Shown here: in pieces, positions 33,057-41,451 of the stretch
How the letters are laid out: the number at the start of each line of letters is the position of its first letter
How positions within the stretch are numbered: position 1 is the first letter of the stretch
Source: Anianibacter sp965662745
Lineage (GTDB): Bacteria; Pseudomonadota; Alphaproteobacteria; Rhodobacterales; Rhodobacteraceae
Assembly: GCA_965662745.1 (NCBI GenBank)
Contig: CBFIJK010000009.1
Span: 11,112-75,111, forward strand
Direction: 5' to 3'
DNA: 64,000 bases
Notes under the pieces: generated by a model
What the model saw: only the letters and a program-made list of their open reading frames with translations
What the model was told of the DNA's origin: nothing
Database searches by the model: none
Program-made: the position numbers and the translations under genes

Positions 33057-33860
33057 ATGAAAGCTGTGGCAAGCCTTTGGCTGGGCGAGCGACTGAGCTT
33101 TCTCGAACAGGTGGTTCTGCAATCCTGGATCGATAACGGCTATTCCCTTTCCCTTTATGCCTATGATGAAGTCGACGGCGTGCCCGAACAGGTCGACGTT
33201 CTGGATGCCTCTGAAATAATGGGCCGTTCCGACATCTCGGACGCGCGGGACGATGAGATTTTCCGCGACATTTTCCGGATCAAGTGCCTCGCCGCGGGCG
33301 CGGGCATGTGGATCGAGATGAACGCCCTGTGCACCGCGCCCTTGCCGGAGGGCGACATCGTGTTTTCCACAGGCTCTGATGATCTGGTCTCGCCCGTTGC
33401 ACTCCGCCTTGCGCCCGAGCATCCCATGATGGCCGAGGCGATCAATTTCCTCGATGGCGATCCACCGATCATGCCGTGGCGCGGGCCACGGTTCATGCGC
33501 AAGATGCAGGAGCAGATCGCGGCCGGGCAGCACTGGACGCTGAAGGACCTCCGCGTCGGTGCGACGGGGCCGTTGCTGCTGTCGCATATGCTCGGCGGGG
33601 ATGACATGGGCGGGGTTCGCCTTGGACCGAAGCAGGTGCGCCATGCACCCGAGTCCGAAGGGCTCTACCTAGCCTCTCTGATCCCGCTCGACCGGATCGA
33701 ACCGGACGGGACCTGCATCGTCGTCCTGCCGAAGGGTTTGGCCGGGGTGATCGAGACGAATTTCTACGGGCTGCCACCCAAGACCAGCTATCTCGACGCG
33801 ATTTGCCGACGCCACGCGATCAATCCCGTCGCCGCGCCGATCATGGCCCTAGCCGCGTAG
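33057..33860 (+). CDS. Glycosyltransferase-like protein with altered DXD motif
   Basis: A 267-residue protein resembling the sugar-binding-DXD glycosyltransferases (Gly_transf_sug/capsular type): the N-terminal LSFLEQVVLQSWIDNGYSLSLY, the DASEIM stretch and EIFRDIFRIKCLAAGAGMW match the nucleotide-sugar fold. Where relatives read WxDTD, this protein reads WIEMNALC, so the metal-binding DXD is replaced by Glu-Met-Asn. It may be inactive, metal-independent or of changed function. The ATG at 33057 follows GAGGAGCAGTCCC. Its stop overlaps the convergent proC by 12 bases. No other polysaccharide genes are nearby. Confidence 0.65.
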   Translation: MKAVASLWLGERLSFLEQVVLQSWIDNGYSLSLYAYDEVDGVPEQVDVLDASEIMGRSDISDARDDEIFRDIFRIKCLAAGAGMWIEMNALCTAPLPEGDIVFSTGSDDLVSPVALRLAPEHPMMAEAINFLDGDPPIMPWRGPRFMRKMQEQIAAGQHWTLKDLRVGATGPLLLSHMLGGDDMGGVRLGPKQVRHAPESEGLYLASLIPLDRIEPDGTCIVVLPKGLAGVIETNFYGLPPKTSYLDAICRRHAINPVAAPIMALAA

Positions 33861-34661
33861 CGCGCGCGAACGATCCGCCGCCGCCTTGACCGCGCGTTTC
33901 AAGAGCGCTGGAAAGCCGTCTTCCTCATTCATCAGAACCTCAAGTGCCGCCGCCGTCGTGCCCTGCGGACTGGTGACATTGACGCGAAGCTGGCCGGGGT
34001 CCTCCTCGGCGTCCTCGGCCAGTTGCCCTGCGCCGCCGACCGTGGCCTTGGCCAATTGCATCGCGAGGTCGGGTGTCAGCCCCTCGGCCTCGCCCGCTGC
34101 CGCGAGCGTTTCGATCAGGTGGAACACATATGCCGGGCCGGACCCGGACACGGCAGTGACCGCGTCCATCTGATCCTCGCTGTCGAGGCGCACGACCTGA
34201 CCGACTGCCTCAAGCAGCGTTTCGGCCAGCGAAAGGTGATCCGTCCCCGCGGCGCCGTTTCCGATGATCGCGCTGATCCCGCGCCCGACGGCGGCAGGCG
34301 TGTTCGGCATCGCGCGGATGATGGGCGATCCAATGCCGAATACCTCTTCGAACCGCGCAATTGGCGTGCCTGCAGCAATCGAGATGAACAGTGTGCCGCC
34401 CCCGCCCAGCGCCTGAAGCGCGGGCAGCGCATCACCCATCATCTGCGGTTTCACGGCGATGATCGCGATGGCGGGGTTTTGGGGGAAATCTTCGTTGAGA
34501 TTCACGCCCTGCCCGATCAGCCAATCGGACGGTTTGGGATCTCGCACATAGACCGATGCGGCGGGCAAACCGCGCGCTAGCCACCCCGCCAGCATCGCCG
34601 AGCCCATCTTGCCGCAGCCCAGCAGGACCAGGCCGCGCGTTTCGATATCGTTCATATTCAT
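33849..34661 (-). CDS. proC: Pyrroline-5-carboxylate reductase
   Basis: A 270-residue NADPH-dependent enzyme for the last step of proline synthesis. The Rossmann motif is VLLGCGKMGSAMLAGWL, followed by AVKPQMM, the family RAMPNTPAAVGRG, and the C-terminal signature AVSGSGPAYVF and VTSPQGTTAAALE. Several ATGs are in frame; 34661 is chosen because it begins near the usual N-terminus and is preceded by GGGGGCAG, but 34679 is possible. A YbjN-domain gene precedes it on the same strand by about 30 bases, forming the pair often seen in this group. Confidence 0.95.
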   Translation of the reverse strand: MNMNDIETRGLVLLGCGKMGSAMLAGWLARGLPAASVYVRDPKPSDWLIGQGVNLNEDFPQNPAIAIIAVKPQMMGDALPALQALGGGGTLFISIAAGTPIARFEEVFGIGSPIIRAMPNTPAAVGRGISAIIGNGAAGTDHLSLAETLLEAVGQVVRLDSEDQMDAVTAVSGSGPAYVFHLIETLAAAGEAEGLTPDLAMQLAKATVGGAGQLAEDAEEDPGQLRVNVTSPQGTTAAALEVLMNEEDGFPALLKRAVKAAADRSRALRG

Positions 34662-34692
34662 CTGGCTGCCCCCATTCATTTCGGGGCAGAGG

Positions 34693-35193
34693 TTAGGCGC
34701 GCCCGTAGGCCTCTGCAATCGCGACCTGCATTGCGTCGGCGGGCGTGCGGTTGCCCCATGCGACAAGCTGGAAGGCCGGGTAATAGCGTTCCGCTGCGGA
34801 AACCGCCGCGCCGATCATGCGGTCGATCTGTTCGGGGCAAGCCATCTGACCGCCCGCGAGCAAAAGGCCGTAGCGATAGACCATCAGCCGCTGTTCCGGC
34901 CAATAGCTGAACGCGCCGGCCCAGCAGGTGTCGTTGGTGCGGTTGAGCACATCATGAAGCGCGTCCATCCGGTCCTCGGGTGGCTCCATCTCGAACGTGC
35001 AGATAAGGCGCAGTGTCTCGTCGAAATGGGTCCAGGCGAGCGTGATTGAATAGGTGCGCCACTGACCCTCGACGGCCATGGCGATCTGGTCATCCGACAC
35101 ACGGTCGAAATCCCATTCCTGGTGCTCGGCTAGATGTTCAACGATGTCGATGGGGTGAATGTCGTCTGCAAGGAACTGCTCGGAAAGCGACAT
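34693..35193 (-). CDS. YbjN domain-containing protein
   Basis: A 166-residue protein of the YbjN family, whose fold is like type III secretion chaperones. The visible pattern MSLSEQFLADDIHPIDIVEH at the start, YSITLAWTHFDETLRLICTF and RYGLLLAGGQMACPEQIDRM fits alphaproteobacterial members. E. coli YbjN affects motility and stress; the role here is not known. It is immediately upstream of proC and probably co-transcribed. The 269-base gap before it contains DnaA-box-like sequences. Confidence 0.88.
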   Translation of the reverse strand: MSLSEQFLADDIHPIDIVEHLAEHQEWDFDRVSDDQIAMAVEGQWRTYSITLAWTHFDETLRLICTFEMEPPEDRMDALHDVLNRTNDTCWAGAFSYWPEQRLMVYRYGLLLAGGQMACPEQIDRMIGAAVSAAERYYPAFQLVAWGNRTPADAMQVAIAEAYGRA

Positions 35194-35329
35194 GCGCGGC
35201 CTCTCTGGGTTTCGCCTGCGGACACTTCCGGTCCGCTACGGCTTGGTGCCTGCTCCAAGAGCGGCGGTCTAGCCGTCCACCCTTACCACATATGGTGTGA
35301 CCTCGCGGAGTCTGAGTAAAGCGTTATTT

Positions 35330-35358
35330 TGTGGAGAACCGCAGTAAGTTGTGGATGA
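35330..35358 (+). promoter_or_regulatory. Two DnaA-box-like sequences in direct repeat
   Basis: TGTGGAGAA (35330-35338) and TGTGGATGA (35350-35358) each differ from the reverse-complement DnaA box TGTGGATAA by one base, in the same orientation, 20 bases apart. They lie in the divergent-free gap upstream of ybjN. With GC-rich background, one-mismatch matches are expected at low rate, so this is suggestive only. Confidence 0.3.
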
Positions 35359-35406
35359 GCCCCAATGTTGCCACAAAGTATCGCCCTGCTTGGCCCCGGA
35401 ATCGCA

Positions 35407-35432
35407 AAAGGCGCGCCACAGGGCACGCCTTT
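35407..35432 (-). terminator. Rho-independent terminator of ubiK
   Basis: On the minus strand, AAAGGCGTGCC pairs with GGCGCGCCTTT (11 bp, one mismatch, 4-base loop) about 30 bases after the ubiK stop, with the stem ending in TTTT. This fits an intrinsic terminator for the leftward ubiK gene. Confidence 0.65.
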
Positions 35433-35462
35433 CGTCGGATAGCCTGGAATTGCAGGCCGGGA

Positions 35463-35714
35463 TCAGCCTTTTTTCTTGGGCGTTTCCATCGCGTCGAGCC
35501 GGGATTTCAAAGCATCGTTCTCTTCGCGCGCCTTCTGGGCCATTGCGCGCACCGCATCGAATTCTTCGCGCGTCACGAAATCACGGTCCGCCAGCCAGCG
35601 GTCCATCATGCCCTTCATGGCGGTTTCCGCCTCGGTCTTGGCGCCCTGCGCCACGCCCATCGCGTTGGTCATGAGCTGCGAAATATCGTCGAAAATCTTG
35701 TTGCGGGTCTGCAT
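35463..35714 (-). CDS. ubiK: UbiK/BMFP family accessory factor
   Basis: An 83-residue coiled-coil protein with MQTRNKIFDDISQLMTNAMG at the start, a central region DRDFVTREEFDAVRAMAQKA and a trimerising C-terminal coil ENDALKSRLDAMETPKKKG. This matches the BMFP/UbiK family; in E. coli UbiK helps assemble ubiquinone-synthesis enzymes under aerobic conditions, and the Brucella homologue is a membrane-fusogenic protein. The ATG at 35714 gives the conserved start. It is divergent from lgt, 93 bases away. Confidence 0.88.
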   Translation of the reverse strand: MQTRNKIFDDISQLMTNAMGVAQGAKTEAETAMKGMMDRWLADRDFVTREEFDAVRAMAQKAREENDALKSRLDAMETPKKKG

Positions 35715-35807
35715 GAATAAGGCTCCTTCCGGTTGGGGCATATATGGGGCGCCAGGGCGGTTTGCACAAGGTTGACTCTGCCCGCGCCACAAGGTCCACA
35801 TCGCCCC

Positions 35808-36692
35808 ATGCTGGCCGCCATTCCCTTCCCTGATCTATCGCCCGAGATCGTGTCCTTCGAGATCGGCGGCTTTTCCTTTGCGCTGCGCTGGTACGCGATG
35901 GCCTATATCGTGGGCATCCTGATTGGCTGGCGGCTGGCCGTCGCTGCCGTGAAACGTGCGCGCATCTGGCCGGGGGGCGTCGCGCCCCTGTCGCCTGACG
36001 AAGTGGACGAGATCCTGACGCTGGTGATCCTTGGCGTGATCCTCGGCGGGCGGCTTGGCTTCGTCCTGTTTTACCAGCCCGCCTATTACGCCACAAACCC
36101 GCTGGATATCCTCAAGATCTGGACCGGCGGGATGTCGTTTCACGGCGGGCTTCTGGGGGTCGTGCTCGCCATACTCTATTTCCGCTGGAAGACGGGCGCG
36201 GCCGTCTTGTCCACCGCCGATATGCTGGCGCTGGCCACGCCGCCTGGCATCCTTTTGGGCCGCATCGCCAATTTCATCAACGCAGAGCTTTGGGGCCGCC
36301 CGACCGATGTTCCTTGGGGCGTGATCTTTCCCGGCCCGCTGGCGCAAAGCTGCCCAGGGGTGGAACCGCCCTGCGCGCGGCATCCGTCGCAGCTATACGA
36401 GGCGGGGCTCGAGGGGCTGCTTCTGGGCCTTGTCCTGATTGTCGCGGCTTTCGCGCTGCGCTGGACACGCTGGCCGGGGTTTCTCACGGGCCTCTTCTGC
36501 GCGGGATACGGCGTCGGACGCTTCATCGTTGAATTCTTCCGGCAGGCAGATCCTCAATTCATCACGCCCGATAATCCGTGGGGACACGTCATCCGGCTGG
36601 GTGAAATGGGCGTGACCATGGGCCAGCTTCTGTCGTTGCCGCTGATCGTCTTCGGGATCGGCCTGATGTTCTGGGCGCGGCGCAACCGGTGA
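35808..36692 (+). CDS. lgt: Prolipoprotein diacylglyceryl transferase
   Basis: A 294-residue seven-TM inner-membrane enzyme that transfers diacylglycerol from phosphatidylglycerol to the lipobox cysteine, the first step in lipoprotein maturation (the M48 protease at 13882 is a likely client). The Lgt signature GRIANFINAELWGRPTD and the upstream GMSFHGGLLGV with its essential histidine are intact, as is YGVGRFIVEFFR. The stop overlaps the next gene's GTG start (GTGA), giving translational coupling. The ATG at 35808 is chosen over a longer in-frame reading on N-terminal conservation. Confidence 0.96.
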   Translation: MLAAIPFPDLSPEIVSFEIGGFSFALRWYAMAYIVGILIGWRLAVAAVKRARIWPGGVAPLSPDEVDEILTLVILGVILGGRLGFVLFYQPAYYATNPLDILKIWTGGMSFHGGLLGVVLAILYFRWKTGAAVLSTADMLALATPPGILLGRIANFINAELWGRPTDVPWGVIFPGPLAQSCPGVEPPCARHPSQLYEAGLEGLLLGLVLIVAAFALRWTRWPGFLTGLFCAGYGVGRFIVEFFRQADPQFITPDNPWGHVIRLGEMGVTMGQLLSLPLIVFGIGLMFWARRNR

Positions 36693-37756
36693 CGGAACTG
36701 GCCGGCATACTCAGACGCCGGATTGCGGCGACGGGGCCGATCAGCCTGGCCGACTACATGACCGACTGCCTATTCCACCCCGAGCACGGCTATTACACGA
36801 CCGGCGCGCCCTTCGGCAGTTCGGGCGATTTCACCACCGCGCCCGAGATCAGCCAGATGTTCGGCGAACTCGTCGGCATCGCTCTGGCGCAGGCCTGGAT
36901 GGACCAGGGCCAGCCCAGCCCCTTTGCCCTGGTCGAGCTTGGCCCCGGTCGCGGCGTATTGATGGAAGATCTGCTGCGCGCCACGCGCGCGGTGCCGGGG
37001 TTTCACGAGGCGCTTGATCTGCATATGGTCGAAATCTCGCCGACCCTGCGCGGCGATCAGGCGGCCCGGCTGGCGGGGCCTCACCGGATCACCTTTCACG
37101 ACGACATCGGCAGCCTGCCCGAGATGCCGATCTTCCTGATCGCCAACGAATTCTTCGACGCCCTGCCAATCCGCCAGTTCCAGCGGCATGCCGACGGATG
37201 GCAGGAACGCGTTATCGGGCTGCAGGGCGATGCGCTGACCCTTGGGCTGACGCAGCCTGCGCCGCTTGGGGCGCTTGAACACCGTCTCGACGACACAGTA
37301 CCCGGCCAGATTGTTGAGACCCGCCCCGCAGCCGAGGCGATCATCGGTGATCTTGCGCGCCGGATCGCGGAACGGGGCGGCGCGGGGCTGATCGTGGATT
37401 ACGGCGGTTGGCGGTCCTTGGGCGATACCTTCCAGGCGCTGCGCCGCCACGCGCCCGACGACCCGCTGGCGCATCCCGGTGAGGCCGATCTGACCGCCCA
37501 TGTGGATTTCGAGGCGCTGGCCCGCGCCGCAGGCGATATTCAGGTCAGCGCGATGACGCTGCAGGGCGATTGGCTGAAACGCCTTGGAATCGATCATCGC
37601 CGCGACGCCCTTGCCGCGCGAATGGCGCCTGCGCAGCTGGAAAGCCACCTTGCCGCTCACCACCGCTTGACCCATACCGACGAAATGGGGAGCCTGTTCA
37701 AAGTGCTGGGTCTTTCACCCCGTTCCGCAACGCCGCTGGCCGGTCTGGATACATGA
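36689..37756 (+). CDS. SAM-dependent methyltransferase, NDUFAF7/MidA-like (COG1565)
   Basis: A 355-residue putative methyltransferase. The N-terminal segment GPISLADYMTDCLFHPEHGYY and FTTAPEISQMFGELVGIALA, followed by LVELGPGRGVLMEDLLRA (SAM loop) and LIANEFFDALPIRQF, is diagnostic of the COG1565 family. The human homologue NDUFAF7 methylates an arginine of complex I subunit NDUFS2, and alphaproteobacteria have homologous complex I, so a similar role is plausible. It starts at GTG 36689 overlapping lgt and its stop overlaps the pgeF start, an arrangement that is common in this group. Confidence 0.92.
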   Translation: MTELAGILRRRIAATGPISLADYMTDCLFHPEHGYYTTGAPFGSSGDFTTAPEISQMFGELVGIALAQAWMDQGQPSPFALVELGPGRGVLMEDLLRATRAVPGFHEALDLHMVEISPTLRGDQAARLAGPHRITFHDDIGSLPEMPIFLIANEFFDALPIRQFQRHADGWQERVIGLQGDALTLGLTQPAPLGALEHRLDDTVPGQIVETRPAAEAIIGDLARRIAERGGAGLIVDYGGWRSLGDTFQALRRHAPDDPLAHPGEADLTAHVDFEALARAAGDIQVSAMTLQGDWLKRLGIDHRRDALAARMAPAQLESHLAAHHRLTHTDEMGSLFKVLGLSPRSATPLAGLDT

Positions 37757-38508
37757 CGCTCGACATCATCACAGCCGACGCCCTCTACCCCTTGCAACAC
37801 GGTTTCTTCGGTCGCGGGGGCGGTGCGTCCTCTGGCGTGTTCCGGGGCCTCAATTGCGGCTTCGGTTCGTCCGATCAGTCCGAGATCGTTGCGATCAACC
37901 GCGCGCGGGTCGCCGGGGCGCTTGGCGTCGGCTCTGACGCGTTACTGGGCGTGCATCAGATCCATTCGGCCGATGTGGTCGTCATAGAAGATACAGGCGC
38001 GCCGCGTGCCAAGGCCGACGCGATGGTCACCCGCCTGCCGGGCGTCGCGATCGGGGTTCTGACCGCTGACTGCCAGCCCGTCCTTTTCGCCGACATCGAA
38101 GGCGGCGTGATCGGCGCCGCCCATGCGGGCTGGAAGGGTGCGATCAACGGCGTGCTGGAAGCGACCATCGACGCCATGGAAGAACTTGGCGCAAAGCGGG
38201 ACCGGATCGCCGCCGTGATCGGCCCGACGATCAGCCAGCGCAACTACGAGGTTGGCCCGGAATTCTTCGAGACCTTCCAGGACGAAGATCCGGTCAACGC
38301 CCGCTTTTTCGCGCAGGGCGACGGGGATCGGTTTCATTTCGATCTTCCGGGCTTTGGCCTGATGAAGTTGCGCAGCGCCGGGATCGCCAGCGCGGAATGG
38401 ACGCGCCATTGCACCTATGCCGATCCCGATCGCTTCTATTCCTACCGCCGCAGCGTCCATTGGCGCGAGGCGGATTACGGGCGGCTGATCTCTGTGATCC
38501 GGCTCTGA
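37753..38508 (+). CDS. pgeF: Peptidoglycan editing factor PgeF (laccase-domain protein)
   Basis: A 251-residue protein of the DUF152/YfiH (multicopper polyphenol oxidase-like) family. Residues His71 (HQIHSADV), Cys107 (LTADCQPV) and His124 (AAHAGWKGA) form the conserved metal site. E. coli PgeF removes L-Ser-containing muropeptide errors; homologues also act on purine nucleosides. The ATG at 37753 overlaps the previous stop (ATGA), completing the coupled run lgt, methyltransferase, pgeF. A long inverted repeat lies about 40 bases after the stop. Confidence 0.92.
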   Translation: MTLDIITADALYPLQHGFFGRGGGASSGVFRGLNCGFGSSDQSEIVAINRARVAGALGVGSDALLGVHQIHSADVVVIEDTGAPRAKADAMVTRLPGVAIGVLTADCQPVLFADIEGGVIGAAHAGWKGAINGVLEATIDAMEELGAKRDRIAAVIGPTISQRNYEVGPEFFETFQDEDPVNARFFAQGDGDRFHFDLPGFGLMKLRSAGIASAEWTRHCTYADPDRFYSYRRSVHWREADYGRLISVIRL

Positions 38509-38550
38509 CCCGCGCCATAATTTTTCTTCCTAGGGCCGCGAAAAGTTCTT

Positions 38551-38599
38551 TGTCTGCCCAACACTCGCCCGATTGTCCGCCCAGAGTGTTGGCAAGACA
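38551..38599. other. Long imperfect inverted repeat (16-bp arms, 14 matching)
   Basis: TGTCTGCCCAACACTC (38551-38566) and GAGTGTTGGCAAGACA (38584-38599) pair at 14 of 16 positions across a 17-base loop. The structure lies between pgeF and the 48-residue ORF at 38652, about 50 bases upstream of the latter. No T-run follows, so it is not a standard terminator on the plus strand. It could be a structured leader, a protein-binding site or a processed RNA. Confidence 0.5.
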
Positions 38600-38651
38600 G
38601 AAACGAAGCGCCCGATTTGGCGCGATTGAAAGACCTGAGGAAGGAGACCCC

Positions 38652-38798
38652 ATGCGCGCCACCAAATCCAAGCGTTGGATCGCAGCGATCACCAAAGAGG
38701 CGGAAACCTGCACCGTCGACATGCCATGGGCACGGGGCGCGCGCCGCGCGGCCTTCATCGTGCGCCGGTCCAGCCAAGAGCTGCGCCAAAGCGCCTGA
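38652..38798 (+). CDS. Small basic hypothetical protein
   Basis: A 48-residue basic protein (MRATKSKRWIAAITKEAETC and then TVDMPWARGARRAAFIVRR). It is supported by a strong ribosome-binding site, AGGAAGGAGACCCC, and by codon use like its neighbours. It has no membrane segment or known domain; the single cysteine and arginine-rich C-terminus are its only features. I have the impression that similar short proteins occur in related genomes, which a search would need to confirm. A long inverted repeat lies in the putative leader. Confidence 0.6.
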   Translation: MRATKSKRWIAAITKEAETCTVDMPWARGARRAAFIVRRSSQELRQSA

Positions 38799-38966
38799 TT
38801 TCACGGGTTCCGGCGGACAAACGATCTGATCCGCCGGGATTATTCCCCAACTCGGGACAGCAGTTCGCGTATTTTTGACAGTTGCCCCGGACCGACCCAT
38901 TGTTTTTCAATCTGCAGTATCCGGTGGGGGCCGATGCAGATGTGACAGAACGCAAGGACTGTTCGC

Positions 38967-39764
38967 ATGACGTACCCTCACCGCCCGGGCACCCCCGGGT
39001 CTTCGCTGCCGCTTCCGTCCGTTCCTGGCACGCAGGGCTGGACTGTCCGCAAGACATCCGAAATCGGTGCGCGCGCTCTTCCGATGCGCCGCTACGAGGT
39101 GACTGCGCTGACGCCCGAGGGCGAGTTCATCGACGAAATCCGACGCGGCCCCGCGCACCCCGCGTTCGAGGCTGCCTTTGCCGCGCTGGCCCGTGGCACG
39201 ATCCTTGCGACCGAATTTGGCCCCATGGCCGTCGAGGATCTTGAACCCGGCATCCGGATCGAGACGCGCGACAACGGACTTCAGCCGCTTCTCTGGCGCG
39301 GCGCGATGACGCTGATCCCGCGCGTCGAGGAACGCACCGGGCACGCCTGCCTCTTCCGCATTCCGATGGACGCTTTCGGCCCGCAGCGCCCGATGCCCGA
39401 CCTCGTGCTCGGCCCACATGCCCGGCTTGTTCACCGAAGCCCGATCCTGCACGATCTGGTCGGCCGCGAAAGTGCGCTGGTGCCGCTGCCCGCCTTCGAG
39501 GATGGCTATAACGTCATACGCGTCACACCCGCATCGCCGGTTTCGGTCTATCATCTTGGCTTTGCGCGACACCAGATCATCGCCGTCAACGGTCTGGAAA
39601 TCGATTCAATGCACCCGGGCACAGAGCTTGCGGCGCAATTGACCGACGAAACGCTGCGCCTGTTCCTGTCGCTGTTCCCGCATGTCGAACGCGCCGGGCG
39701 CTTCGGCCCGCTCAGCCTGCCACGGATCAGCGAAGACGCCTATCACAGCGTCCGCGCGGCCTGA
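38967..39764 (+). CDS. Hint domain-containing protein lacking the N-terminal Cys
   Basis: A 265-residue protein with a Hint_2-like domain. The diagnostic stretch is GTILATEFGPMAVEDLEPG followed by RIETRDNGLQPLLWRG; later segments LVLGPHARLVHRSPIL and IAVNGLEIDSMHPG also fit. In canonical Hint proteins the residue before the GTxI-like stretch region includes a catalytic cysteine, but here it reads AALARGTIL, so self-splicing or self-cleavage is not expected. Such proteins are abundant in Rhodobacteraceae, often attached to secreted proteins; this one has no clear signal peptide. Function unknown. Confidence 0.78.
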   Translation: MTYPHRPGTPGSSLPLPSVPGTQGWTVRKTSEIGARALPMRRYEVTALTPEGEFIDEIRRGPAHPAFEAAFAALARGTILATEFGPMAVEDLEPGIRIETRDNGLQPLLWRGAMTLIPRVEERTGHACLFRIPMDAFGPQRPMPDLVLGPHARLVHRSPILHDLVGRESALVPLPAFEDGYNVIRVTPASPVSVYHLGFARHQIIAVNGLEIDSMHPGTELAAQLTDETLRLFLSLFPHVERAGRFGPLSLPRISEDAYHSVRAA

Positions 39765-39770
39765 TCTCAC

Positions 39771-40772
39771 CTAGCGGATCGTCAAGTTCGGCGCACGGCC
39801 AATCGGCACGGGCCCGAACGCGACGTTCCCATTGCGGAAGGTCAGCGGCGCATCAAGCGTTTCGGGGCTGCCAGACATGCCCGCCAGCGCCTCAAGCCCG
39901 CGCTCGGCCATCGGCGCGACCATGCCGGGGATCACGCCCGCGCTCAACGCCATGTCCAGCATCTGACGCCAGTTTTCCGCGCGCACGGTTATCTTTCCGG
40001 TCGGCACACCCTGCGCGTCGACCTCAAGCTCGCCGGCAAGACGCAGGTCCATCTCGCCCCAGCGCGCGCGCATCTCGCGAAGGTTGATCGCGGTGATCTG
40101 CGGGCGGCGATCCTCGATCGAGAAGCGATCCCACGGCGCGTCGAAATCTACGGTGGCGTCGATGCGCATCGTCTCGATCGCGGTCGGCAGAACGCCTGCC
40201 GGATCAACGGCGGCGCGGAAAGCGTCGGTCAATGTGACCGTCGTCGCCTCGATCCCAATGTCATGCGCCGTCTCCAGCGCAGCGGTCTGGCGTGTCGCAA
40301 GGCGCGCGTTTTCGGCGGACGCCGCCCAGCCCGCATCGGAGGACAGGCTAAGCCCGTCCAAGACGAAAGTGGCGTTTTCCAGCACAAGATCGGTGCCCGC
40401 CTCGAACTTCACCGACCCGCGCATGTCGTCCGTTTCGATGGTCACCTTCTCGAAGGGCGAGGCGATGACCTGCGTGTCAGGCCAAACGGCGATGATGTGG
40501 TTCGGGCGATAGGACAGCGCGAGGATCTGGAAAATCGGCGCGGTCCAGGCAACACCCGTCGATGGATCGGCAAGGCGGATATCCGTCACCGTCGTGTCGA
40601 AGCGGTTGGGAAAGCCGCGCGTGGACAGATCGCTGTATTCTGCGACCCAGCCTTCGGCATTGCGCGCCGAGAGCCAGGATTTCAGGCCCTGTTCCACCGC
40701 TGTTGCCCCGACGAACCAGTATCCGCCCCAAAGCACGGCCAGACCCAAAAGGATCGCCACCAATTTCCGCAT
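39771..40772 (-). CDS. DUF2125 domain-containing protein
   Basis: A 333-residue envelope protein with a single N-terminal hydrophobic segment (VAILLGLAVLWGGYWFVGA, about residues 4-22) serving as signal/anchor, followed by a beta-rich body that begins WLSARNAEGWVAEYSDLSTRG, the DUF2125 hallmark. The family resembles AsmA/YdgA-like periplasmic proteins in layout. Its function is unknown. It converges on the Hint gene with 6 bases between stops, and is divergent from the ChaC-like gene. Confidence 0.85.
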   Translation of the reverse strand: MRKLVAILLGLAVLWGGYWFVGATAVEQGLKSWLSARNAEGWVAEYSDLSTRGFPNRFDTTVTDIRLADPSTGVAWTAPIFQILALSYRPNHIIAVWPDTQVIASPFEKVTIETDDMRGSVKFEAGTDLVLENATFVLDGLSLSSDAGWAASAENARLATRQTAALETAHDIGIEATTVTLTDAFRAAVDPAGVLPTAIETMRIDATVDFDAPWDRFSIEDRRPQITAINLREMRARWGEMDLRLAGELEVDAQGVPTGKITVRAENWRQMLDMALSAGVIPGMVAPMAERGLEALAGMSGSPETLDAPLTFRNGNVAFGPVPIGRAPNLTIR

Positions 40773-40836
40773 GTCGCCCTCTTTCGCACAGCTGCTCGCC
40801 CGTGTTTATAGAGCGGCAGGGACAAGGACCAGTCAC

Positions 40837-41379
40837 ATGGACATGAACGCGCTTTGGGTGTTTGGATACGCCTCTTTGATCTGGAACCCGGGCTTTGAGG
40901 TTGCGGAATCCCGGATCGCGACCTTGGGCGATTATCGCCGCAGTTTTTCAATGCGCTCGATCCACCATCGCGGGACCAGCGATGAACCGGGCCTCGTTCT
41001 GGCGCTCCACCCCGAGGACGGCGCAGCCTGCACCGGGCTTGCCCTACGCGCGGCGCAGGGGACCGAAGCCAAGACATTGGACTACCTGCGGGAACGAGAG
41101 CTTATCTCGTCGGCCTATATCGAGGCGCGTATTCCCTTGATCCTGGCCGATGAGCGGCGGATCGAAGCGGTCACCTACGTTCTCGACACCGATCACGAGC
41201 AATATTGCGCTGGCATGGCGCTTGAAGATCAGGCGCAGATCATCGCGCGGGCCGTGGGCGGGCGCGGGCCGAATACCGAGTATCTCTACAACACGGCCAG
41301 CCATCTTCGCGAGCTTGGGATCGAGGATGCCGACCTCAACTGGCTCGAAGCGCGCGTGAAAGCCCTGAAAGATGAATAA
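40837..41379 (+). CDS. Glutathione-specific gamma-glutamylcyclotransferase (ChaC-like)
   Basis: A 180-residue member of the ChaC family, which cleaves glutathione to 5-oxoproline and Cys-Gly. The N-terminal substrate loop VFGYASLIWNPGF and the following RRSFSMRSIHHRGTSDEPG are conserved, as are GLALRAAQG and the catalytic-type glutamate in LRERELISSAYIEARI. The start may be 40837 or 40843 (two close ATGs). It precedes the motor-like pair by 72 bases but no functional link is evident. Confidence 0.9.
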   Translation: MDMNALWVFGYASLIWNPGFEVAESRIATLGDYRRSFSMRSIHHRGTSDEPGLVLALHPEDGAACTGLALRAAQGTEAKTLDYLRERELISSAYIEARIPLILADERRIEAVTYVLDTDHEQYCAGMALEDQAQIIARAVGGRGPNTEYLYNTASHLRELGIEDADLNWLEARVKALKDE

Positions 41380-41451
41380 TTCACGAGATTGCGTGTTGGC
41401 GAATGCCTTCATACACAGTATCTTGCGCCAAACAGCGGCAGGAACGTCCTG

